This document shows, one piece after another, positions 29,885 to 36,360 of a stretch of 36,360 nucleotides of DNA. The stretch covers positions 1-36,360 of the IMG/VR virus record IMGVR_UViG_3300025152_000090; one strand, given 5' to 3'. The stretch comes from a virus. Position 1 is the first letter of the stretch; each line of letters starts with the position of its first letter. Position numbers and translations under genes: made by a program. The notes under the pieces were generated by a model. It had not been told where the DNA came from. It was given only the letters and a program-made list of their open reading frames with translations, and did not search any database.

Positions 29885-32800
29885 CTTTAACCGACATAGA
29901 TGAAAAAACTTATCGAGTTTTAGCCGATCTTAAGGAAGGAACTAAAACTCCTAAATATTATGTGTCTAGAAAAAAATGGTTAAAACAAAATGGAGTTAAT
30001 GTTGAACTTGTTGATAGCGTTTTGAAAGAAAAAAACTTGTATCCCTCGTCTCGCTCTTTTATTGATGAAGGCATAGCATTTGCTAAAAGAGTTCTCCCTT
30101 CCGCCATGGCAGGAGCTCAAGGTGCATTAGCTGGTCTTCCAGAGGAAACCTCAAAAGTTTTAAAGATTGTTAAGCCAAAAGTTGGTGAATTTTACGGGAA
30201 TGTTTTAGAGTCTAAACCGTATAAAACAGCAAGTGACTTTAAGATTGTCCCCCCAAAAGAAGTCTCGGCAGGGCTTTTAAGTGGGTTTACAGGAGATATT
30301 ATTAGCCCTACAACCACAGATCAAGGGTTGAATATGCAACAGCCTATGCCGCCTATGCCGTCTAATGTACCTATAACAAAACCAATAGGGGAAGGAACTT
30401 TAGGAAAAACAGTAGGGGAGGTTGCCGGTGGGATTGGACAATTAAGTATGCTTCCTGGAGGACTTTTGCCTCGATTATTGGCAAGTCGAGGTATTAAGGA
30501 AATTGGAACAACTGAACCTGATATCAAAAGATTTTTAGAAGGCGCCCCACAAGAGGTAGCAGTAGCTTTAGTCTTTGGTGCGGCACAAAAGGCAGGAGAG
30601 GCTTTTTCTAAAAATCCTGATGCGCAAGTTGCAACAGTGAAAGCATTAAAATATTTAAGTGATAAAACTGGAATAGAACCATCAAAAGAGTTGGCAACCA
30701 ATATATTTAAAGGAATAACAAAAGGTGCTCAAGGTATAACTGCTGGTGGAACTACGCTTGCAATGGGCGGAAGCGGAAAAGATGCAATTATCAATTCTGT
30801 AATAGCGGCAATGCTACCCCCAAAAACAGGAAAACAGCCTAGCAGATCAGATATTTATAAAGAACCACCAACAACAAAAGCATTAATAGGAAAACAGCCA
30901 ATAGCAGAATTGCCACCAGCTCCTCAAGTAGTACGAGGAAATGTACCAACAATTGAAGATGTTACTCCTAAAGGATATGGGTCAGAGCCACAAGTTGAAT
31001 TACCAGCTAAAATAGATTTTTATGTCAAACCTACAAGAAATTCTAAAGAATTTATCCCTACAAAAGGCAAAAAAATAGAAATTCCTGGATTTGAAAATTA
31101 TGATTTTTTTATTCATCGTCCTATTTCGGGAAAAGGTTGGATGATTAGCGAAGGGAAAACAGGCATGTCTATTGGAGCACAAGGAACTTCTCAAAAAACA
31201 GTAATAGAAGACGCCGAAAGCATATTAAAAATAAAGAAAAACACCCTTAATGAAACGATAAACAATCAAACTGCTAAAACAGGGATATCTCCTAAGTATA
31301 TAAAATCCTCTATTCAGCCATTTGCAGGCAATGAAGAAGCAATTCGCCCTATAGCATCATTAAATGCTAAAACAGAAGATATTGTTAATAAACCTCAAAT
31401 AATGCAAACAATTAGCAAGATTTTTGATGTGCCTATACGAGGTAAAGGGACTCGATGGACAAGAGGGAAAAGTGAAGGATATTATGATGTTTCAGCTGAA
31501 TTGATAAGGTCTAAAAAGTGGGGGGATTTAGAAGTAACTGCACATGAAGTAGCTCATCATATTGAGAATAAAACGCCAATCATTCTACAAGGACTATCTT
31601 CAATGCAAGAAGCTGAATTAAAGGCATTAGATTATAAACCTGAAAAAGGAAGGGTTGACGAAGGATTTGCTGAATTCATAAGGCATTACTTAACAACGGG
31701 GAAAGCACAGGAAGTAGCTCCTGAATTTTTTAATAAATTCCAAGAAGATTTATTAAAAAATCCTAGACTTGCATATCAACTTAACAATGTAAAACCTTTG
31801 TATGAAACTTGGTATAAACAAGGAGCTTTAAATAGAATGAAAGCTCAAATTAGTTTTAGAGGGGAACTCGAGAAAATTCCTATCTCTCAACGGTTAAAAG
31901 ACCTTAAAGATAATTTTATAAGTGCTTGGATTGATGAGTTAACCCCACTTCAAGAACCAATTAAACCTGCTGAAGCGGTCTTGGGAAGACAATTACGCCC
32001 TAGTGAAAACCCTTTTAAAATAGCTACCTATTGGAAAGGGACGGCAGGGAATATCGCAAGGAAATTTGTTTTTGAAAAAGCAGTAGATCGAGATGGGAAT
32101 GTTATTGGTAAAAGTTTATCTGAAATAACAAAACCTACCCCAAAAGAGCAATTACAAAATGCTGTAACTTATACAGTAGCGTTAAGAGCTGCAAATCTTA
32201 CAAAGCGAGGGATAGAATCAGGGTTTAATATTGATGATGTTAATTATGTACTTAAAGAGTTAAAGTCTCCACAATTTGATAACTTTGCGAACGAATTATC
32301 TAATTGGGGAGATAATGTTTTGACTGGTTGGCTCATTCCTTCTGGCGGATTGACTGAAAAATCAAGAGAAATAATGCGCGATTTAAACCCAATATATGTG
32401 CTTTATCAACGAGTTTTAACTGATACACAAAACCTAAAAGGCGCAAGTTTGTCAGGGTTTATTCAAAAAGGAAAACCGTTAAAATCAATTAAAGGAAATC
32501 AAAGGCCTATTAGAAATCCGCTTGAATCAATGATGAATCAAATATCAAATTTAATTGCACGATCTCAAAAAACAGAAGTAATGAGCGCTCTTACAGATTT
32601 AGCAAATGTTAAAGGACTAGGGAGATATGTAATAGAAGTTCCAAAGCCAACTACAATAGTGAAACTTTCTACTGAAACAGTTATGAAAGGTTTAGAAAAA
32701 GCAGGCATTGATACTTCTGATTTAACATTAGATGAAGCTGAACCATTGCTGGAGTTTTTTACTCCTACAGGATTTTATATGGGGAAAGAAAATATTGCTC

Positions 32801-34347
32801 CTGTGATAAAGAATGGAGAGTTAAAATTTTATGAGTTCTCGCCTAAATTGTTCAATGCGATACAAGGCATTGACCCTATTAAGTTAGGGCCTGTGCTTAA
32901 ATACTTTTCTCCGTTTGCACGATTTTTAAGATTAGGGGCTGTTGGATTAAAGCCTTCTTTTGGACTTGTTAGAAATCCTTTTAAAGATATTCAAACAAGA
33001 TCAATAAATACAGAAGGACAAAATGCACTACTCTCAATTCCATCAAGTATTCGAGGGATATCAAAAGATATAAAAGCAAAAGAAGGAACTCCAGCTTATA
33101 AATTCAAAATACTCGGTGGTGAAATGTCATCACAGGTACGAACAGATAGGCAATCGGCAACAACTGCATATGATGAAATGCTTACTCGTAATTTAGGCAA
33201 ACAAGGAAAGGTGCTACACGCAATAAAAGACCCAATAAATTTCATGAGAGATGTATTTTCCGTTACAGAATTAGGGCCGCGTATTGCCGAGGCTGAAAGT
33301 GTTTATTATAAAATGAAGAAATTGCATCCTGATTGGTCAGAACATGACTTGTTGATTGAGTCAGGATTAGCAGGGAAAGATGTAACCGTAAACTTTAGCA
33401 AATCAGGTTATTTGGGTAAACAGTGGAATGAAGTAACAGCTTTTTTTAATCCGAATGTTCAAGGTATCGACAAAACAATTAGAATGTTTAAAGAACATCC
33501 TTTAAGAACAATATTAAGAGGACTGGCAACTATAGGCTTATTAGGACTAACAACTTGGTATATGAATAAAGATAAAGATTGGTATAAAAACCTAGATAGA
33601 GAATATAAATTTACTAACTTCTTTATTGATTTAGGCAATGATACTATTCTTAGATTGCCTATGGCTTTTGAGGTTGGCGCTATTTTTTATTCTACTCCTA
33701 TTGCGATGTTGGATGCAGAATACAACAAACAGAGCAAAAACATAGGAGCTATAATGAATATCTTTAAAGGATTTATTCCTTCGCTCATTCCAACTTTCTT
33801 ATCTCCTATGATTGATGTATGGAAAAATAAGAACTGGCTTAAGATTCCTATAGAATCAAGGAGTGAACAAGAACTACCAGTGACAGAAAGGTCAAGAGAA
33901 TATACTAGAGAATTATCTAAAGTTATGTCAAAAGCCTTTGATGTTGCTGGGGTTAATTTATCTCCTATCCAAATTGATTATTTAATGGATGCTTTCAGTG
34001 GAGAATTGACGAAAATTGTACTCCCAGCAACCTTAAAAAAACCAAAGAGTTTAAGAGAAACTCCAGTAATTGGTGATCTTTTAGTTAGGCGCCCTGATTA
34101 TCCAGCTCAACAGTTAAATGATTTCTTTGATAGGTACAAAGAGTTGCAACAACAAAAAAATGCAGACATTTTAAAACAAGAAGATACTGAAGAATACTTA
34201 AAATTAAAGTCAGCTTATAAGCCAATTAGTTCAATGTTACGCGCTTATAAAGAAGCTCAAAATCAGAAAAACGAACAGAGTGCCTCAAGAGTTTTAGCTC
34301 GGTTAAGGATTATGTTGAATCGAATAACCAATGAGGAGCTAAACTAA
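29878..34347 (+). CDS. Giant internal virion polyprotein with zinc-protease and LPD38-like regions (1489 aa)
   Basis: The start is a TTG at 29878, with GAGGAG 6 bases upstream. The gene is the largest here. Residues 556-561 are HEVAHH, and DEGFAEF follows with the third-ligand candidate Glu595 or Glu599, a gluzincin-type zinc metallopeptidase layout. Around 1010-1250 a region with GLKPSFGLVRNPFKDIQTRS and DVTVNFSKSGYLGKQWNEVT resembles the large polyvalent-protein LPD38 domain. A hydrophobic segment follows at about 1207-1229. Such phage polyproteins are packaged and ejected with DNA. The protease could process virion or host proteins; its target is unknown. Confidence 0.75.
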   Translation: MVTLTDIDEKTYRVLADLKEGTKTPKYYVSRKKWLKQNGVNVELVDSVLKEKNLYPSSRSFIDEGIAFAKRVLPSAMAGAQGALAGLPEETSKVLKIVKPKVGEFYGNVLESKPYKTASDFKIVPPKEVSAGLLSGFTGDIISPTTTDQGLNMQQPMPPMPSNVPITKPIGEGTLGKTVGEVAGGIGQLSMLPGGLLPRLLASRGIKEIGTTEPDIKRFLEGAPQEVAVALVFGAAQKAGEAFSKNPDAQVATVKALKYLSDKTGIEPSKELATNIFKGITKGAQGITAGGTTLAMGGSGKDAIINSVIAAMLPPKTGKQPSRSDIYKEPPTTKALIGKQPIAELPPAPQVVRGNVPTIEDVTPKGYGSEPQVELPAKIDFYVKPTRNSKEFIPTKGKKIEIPGFENYDFFIHRPISGKGWMISEGKTGMSIGAQGTSQKTVIEDAESILKIKKNTLNETINNQTAKTGISPKYIKSSIQPFAGNEEAIRPIASLNAKTEDIVNKPQIMQTISKIFDVPIRGKGTRWTRGKSEGYYDVSAELIRSKKWGDLEVTAHEVAHHIENKTPIILQGLSSMQEAELKALDYKPEKGRVDEGFAEFIRHYLTTGKAQEVAPEFFNKFQEDLLKNPRLAYQLNNVKPLYETWYKQGALNRMKAQISFRGELEKIPISQRLKDLKDNFISAWIDELTPLQEPIKPAEAVLGRQLRPSENPFKIATYWKGTAGNIARKFVFEKAVDRDGNVIGKSLSEITKPTPKEQLQNAVTYTVALRAANLTKRGIESGFNIDDVNYVLKELKSPQFDNFANELSNWGDNVLTGWLIPSGGLTEKSREIMRDLNPIYVLYQRVLTDTQNLKGASLSGFIQKGKPLKSIKGNQRPIRNPLESMMNQISNLIARSQKTEVMSALTDLANVKGLGRYVIEVPKPTTIVKLSTETVMKGLEKAGIDTSDLTLDEAEPLLEFFTPTGFYMGKENIAPVIKNGELKFYEFSPKLFNAIQGIDPIKLGPVLKYFSPFARFLRLGAVGLKPSFGLVRNPFKDIQTRSINTEGQNALLSIPSSIRGISKDIKAKEGTPAYKFKILGGEMSSQVRTDRQSATTAYDEMLTRNLGKQGKVLHAIKDPINFMRDVFSVTELGPRIAEAESVYYKMKKLHPDWSEHDLLIESGLAGKDVTVNFSKSGYLGKQWNEVTAFFNPNVQGIDKTIRMFKEHPLRTILRGLATIGLLGLTTWYMNKDKDWYKNLDREYKFTNFFIDLGNDTILRLPMAFEVGAIFYSTPIAMLDAEYNKQSKNIGAIMNIFKGFIPSLIPTFLSPMIDVWKNKNWLKIPIESRSEQELPVTERSREYTRELSKVMSKAFDVAGVNLSPIQIDYLMDAFSGELTKIVLPATLKKPKSLRETPVIGDLLVRRPDYPAQQLNDFFDRYKELQQQKNADILKQEDTEEYLKLKSAYKPISSMLRAYKEAQNQKNEQSASRVLARLRIMLNRITNEELN

Positions 34348-34826
34348 TGTCGAGCTTTTTTTTAATTCGGTTAGAACCCATATACGACAAAGAAAGCAAT
34401 ATCTTTGTTGATAAGTTTAATAATCAGTATGGAAACTTTCTTCAAGACAACCTTCAGAAAATAGAACTTCAATTTGGGGACTTTAAAGAATGGGGCAGTT
34501 TTTCAACAACCACAGGGTGGTCAGCGTTAACGACTAAAAACATCTACTACAAAAAAACAGGCAACTTAGTCTTGGTAAATTTTTACTTAGATGGAACAAG
34601 TGATGCTACCTCTGCTCAATTTACTCTTCCATATACAGCAAGCAATATAGTTGATATCTATGGAACATTAAGTTATGCACTGAACAATGGAGTGGCCGTC
34701 AATGGAGGACGATGTTATATAACTAAAAATACCAATATTTTAGTATGCAAACAGTATCCGGACACAGTATGGACAAATGTGAATCAAAAAATAGTAGCAG
34801 GTCAAGTCTTTTATGAAATTGTTTAA
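34347..34826 (+). CDS. Putative short tail fibre or receptor-binding protein (159 aa)
   Basis: GAGGAGCTAAACTA precedes the start (TAATG overlap). The N-terminus has a short helical part (NNQYGNFLQDNLQKIELQFG), followed by a compact beta domain: SFSTTTGWSALTTKNIYYKK, GNLVLVNFYLDGTSDATSAQ, TLPYTASNIVDIYGTLSYAL. This strand-rich end resembles fibre-tip domains that follow a trimerising stalk. It is the last gene before the lysis block. The 34827-34906 gap holds only a GAAAGGTAG site for the next gene. Confidence 0.55.
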   Translation: MSSFFLIRLEPIYDKESNIFVDKFNNQYGNFLQDNLQKIELQFGDFKEWGSFSTTTGWSALTTKNIYYKKTGNLVLVNFYLDGTSDATSAQFTLPYTASNIVDIYGTLSYALNNGVAVNGGRCYITKNTNILVCKQYPDTVWTNVNQKIVAGQVFYEIV

Positions 34827-34906
34827 AGGAAAATATAGGGCATAAGAAACATTAAAAAAAGAATTTATAACACTCTTAAAAGTTAAAACTGAAAGGTAGA
34901 TAACAA

Positions 34907-35170
34907 ATGAAAGATGAAGAATGTAATACAATTAGTTTAGAAAAATCTAAAATTGTTTTAGACGCGGAAAATGTTAAATGGATGATAGTTTCTGTTGTAG
35001 GGATTATTCTTTTTATTTCTTCACTTGTTTATCAATGGGCTGTGTTCCCTTATCAAATGTCGCAAATGTTCGCAACTAAAATGGAAGTACAGGAAATAAA
35101 ACAAGATTTAAAAGAAATTAAAAACTGGATAATTGAAGGAAAGTTAATTATAAGAACTAAAAATGAGTGA
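34907..35170 (+). CDS. Small membrane protein with coiled coil (87 aa), lysis block
   Basis: AAAGGTAG precedes the ATG. A polar start is followed by one clear membrane helix (MIVSVVGIILFISSLVYQW, about residues 25-43). A charged coiled coil then contains MEVQEIKQDLKEIKNWI. Together with the next gene and the M23 enzyme it looks like part of the lysis cassette: holin, antiholin or spanin-like. It ends one codon-frame before the next start (GTGA overlap). Confidence 0.6.
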   Translation: MKDEECNTISLEKSKIVLDAENVKWMIVSVVGIILFISSLVYQWAVFPYQMSQMFATKMEVQEIKQDLKEIKNWIIEGKLIIRTKNE

Positions 35171-35415
35171 AACCAAAACACAAAGAAATAAAATACGAAT
35201 TTCGTTCGTTAGAAATATTAAACATGTCTTTTGCTACAACTATAAAAGATTGGGTTTTAATTTTTTTAGCTTTTGTAATAATTTTGAGTTTAACGATAAC
35301 AATAAAAAGTTTAGAAATTAAAGAGATAGAAAATAAGTTAGCAACAAAGCAAGACGTTGAAAATGTTAAAACTGAAGTTATAGAAATAAAGCAATTTTTA
35401 AGGGGTAAAAAATGA
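35167..35415 (+). CDS. Second small membrane protein with coiled coil (82 aa)
   Basis: The GTG start at 35167 overlaps the upstream stop (GTGA). The in-frame ATG at 35224 would give a 63-aa form that still includes the membrane helix. The protein has a basic start, one membrane helix (DWVLIFLAFVIILSLTITIK) and a coiled coil (TKQDVENVKTEVIEIKQFLR). It has the same helix-then-coil layout as the previous gene, so the two may be diverged copies or partners. AGGGG at its end is the site of the M23 gene. Confidence 0.55.
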   Translation: MKPKHKEIKYEFRSLEILNMSFATTIKDWVLIFLAFVIILSLTITIKSLEIKEIENKLATKQDVENVKTEVIEIKQFLRGKK

Positions 35416-35849
35416 GGCCAGTTCCAAAGCAATATAAGATGCATTTTGGGTTTGGAGAACTTTATCCTCCAGCATTACAGTATTTAACAATTGATGGGCG
35501 CCATAAAGGTTTTGATTTTTTAACTCCAAAAGGAATTAATGTTATAGCAAGTGTTGATGGTATTCTTAATTTTGCAGGTTGGAAACGAGGATTTGGAAAT
35601 TGTGTTTATATTAAATTCTGGGCTGGAAGATGGCTAAGGCAAACAACTTATCGTTTAATTTTAGCACATTTAGATAAAATCCTTATAGAAAAAAAAATAA
35701 ACGCTAGAATAGGAAAATGGGAAACTATTGGACTATCAGGAGATAGTGGAATGGCTTTAAATCATCCTCATCTTCACTTGCAATGTGATCAGTTAATACA
35801 GGGGCAATGGATACCTGTTAATCCATCTTTTGCTATAGGCGCAACATGA
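35412..35849 (+). CDS. M23-family peptidoglycan endopeptidase, putative endolysin (145 aa)
   Basis: The zinc motif of the LytM/M23 family is present: HKGFD (His31 and Asp35), AHLDK (His86) and HPHLH (His120, His122). The surrounding strands (GINVIASVDGILNFAG, NCVYIKFW, YRLILAHL, WETIGLSGDSGM) match the fold. It would cut peptide cross-bridges in the host wall. No signal peptide is visible, so export would depend on a membrane pore made by the flanking membrane proteins. AGGGG precedes the ATGA-coupled start. Length covers only the catalytic domain, with no binding module. Confidence 0.88.
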   Translation: MRPVPKQYKMHFGFGELYPPALQYLTIDGRHKGFDFLTPKGINVIASVDGILNFAGWKRGFGNCVYIKFWAGRWLRQTTYRLILAHLDKILIEKKINARIGKWETIGLSGDSGMALNHPHLHLQCDQLIQGQWIPVNPSFAIGAT

Positions 35850-36058
35850 CATATCCTCCAAAAGTTAAAGAAATTGAACTTGAGTGGCGTGAACATGACT
35901 GTAAGAAAATAAATAGAACTTGTAATAATTGCGATCAATTATTTTGCGAAAAAAATATTAAGTATAAAAAAATATTAGATGTTGCAAAAAAACCAACTTC
36001 AACGGTTGATGATCTTTGGGATATAATGTTTAAAGATAACAAAGGAGGTGAGAAATGA
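35846..36058 (+). CDS. Small cysteine-rich protein in lysis block (70 aa)
   Basis: The ATGA-coupled start has only a weak AGGCGC before it, so translation may depend on coupling. The product has four cysteines: DCKKINRTCNNCDQLFC (single, then CxxC plus one). They could hold a metal or form disulphides. It ends with a helical tail (DDLWDIMFKDNKGGEK). No family is recognised. Its position between endolysin and holin candidate suggests a lysis or regulation role. Confidence 0.5.
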   Translation: MTYPPKVKEIELEWREHDCKKINRTCNNCDQLFCEKNIKYKKILDVAKKPTSTVDDLWDIMFKDNKGGEK

Positions 36059-36360
36059 ATATAATAACAAACAGTTTTGATGCAATCATAAAATATAAAG
36101 ATATCTTAGGCTTAATTGTTTTTGCTATTACTGCAATTTCATCATCCGCAAGAGGTGCAATGGCGGCTGTAAATGAAATTATGCAGGCGGGAACATTGAC
36201 AGAAGAACAAGCCTTGCAAAAAGCAAGCGATTTAATGGGAAAATGGTATCCTTATATTCCCGAAGTCGTTAGAAAGTATATTATCCAAAACATGTTTAAT
36301 AGCATGAAGACTGTTGCAAAAAAAGCAACTACAAAAACTCCAGGGGGAGATAAATTCTGA
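36055..36360 (+). CDS. Putative holin (LLH-type layout, 101 aa)
   Basis: A strong AAAGGAGGTGAG site precedes the ATGA-coupled start. The N-terminal region has one hydrophobic helix (LGLIVFAITAISSSARGAMAAV, residues about 18-39 in two overlapping blocks). A helical soluble part follows with TEEQALQKASDLMGKWYPYI, then a basic end. That layout resembles LLH-type holins, which have one membrane helix and a soluble tail. It would form the membrane lesion releasing the M23 enzyme. The stop codon is exactly the last base of the window. Confidence 0.5.
   Translation: MNIITNSFDAIIKYKDILGLIVFAITAISSSARGAMAAVNEIMQAGTLTEEQALQKASDLMGKWYPYIPEVVRKYIIQNMFNSMKTVAKKATTKTPGGDKF

Noticed and set aside
1-36360. 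Whole-genome TAG recoding (amber read as glutamine)
   Set aside because: Terminase, portal, capsid, nozzle and giant virion genes all run full length with no in-frame TAG, and no suppressor tRNA was seen. The TAG-interrupted frames are short and better explained as decay.
1-36360. Direct terminal repeats or a tRNA gene
   Set aside because: The first and last bases share no repeat that I can see, and no cloverleaf with a TTCGA loop was found by eye.

Overview
The window looks like most or all of a tailed-phage genome of the short-tailed (podovirus-like) type. It is AT-rich, tightly packed, and every well-supported gene is on the + strand. Most starts carry strong AGGAG-type ribosome binding sites, and many neighbours are coupled by ATGA or GTGA overlaps, so the host is a bacterium. 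The sequence does not identify the host further. No integrase, repressor, tRNA, DNA polymerase, helicase or primase was seen, so there is no positive sign of lysogeny and replication probably relies on the host replisome. The first gene starts at base 1 and the last ends at base 36360. No terminal repeat is visible, so the ends may be an arbitrary cut of a circular or permuted genome.

Layout. (a) 1-2.6 kb is the replication and recombination block. It holds a Rad52/annealase-like protein and a replisome-organizer-like protein with iteron-like repeats inside its gene. (b) 2.6-10.4 kb is an accessory block of about 30 small genes. Recognisable members are a YopX-family protein, a DUF1064-type nuclease, a GroES-like co-chaperonin, a hexapeptide-repeat beta-helix protein with 37 near-identical 18-bp units, several small cysteine-pair proteins, and a sigma-region-4-like putative late regulator. 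At least one gene here is broken. (c) 10.4-10.6 kb is a gene-poor junction with a 17-bp direct repeat and a decayed minus-strand reading frame. (d) 10.6-18.8 kb is the packaging and head block: small and large terminase, portal, a structured terminator, scaffold, two tandem decoration-type paralogues and the major capsid protein. (e) 18.8-29.9 kb begins with a leader carrying three small covarying hairpins, followed by a 1031-aa repeat-rich virion protein, head- or fibre-type proteins, a LamG-like adhesin, an adaptor, a tail nozzle-like protein and presumed ejection proteins. (f) 29.9-34.8 kb encodes a 1489-aa internal virion polyprotein with a zinc-protease motif, then a short fibre-like protein. 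(g) 34.9-36.36 kb is a lysis block: two small membrane proteins, an M23 endopeptidase, a Cys-rich protein and a holin candidate.

How it works together. The early proteins would recruit host replication and repair recombination intermediates. The putative regulator at 10134 would switch on late genes. Terminase, portal, scaffold and capsid proteins would build and fill the head. The adaptor, nozzle and ejection proteins would form the short tail and deliver DNA, and the M23 enzyme with the membrane proteins would release virions. The most unusual signals are the triple hairpin array upstream of the 1031-aa gene, the homogenised hexapeptide repeat gene, the mosaic decoration paralogues and the decayed reading frame at the early/late junction.
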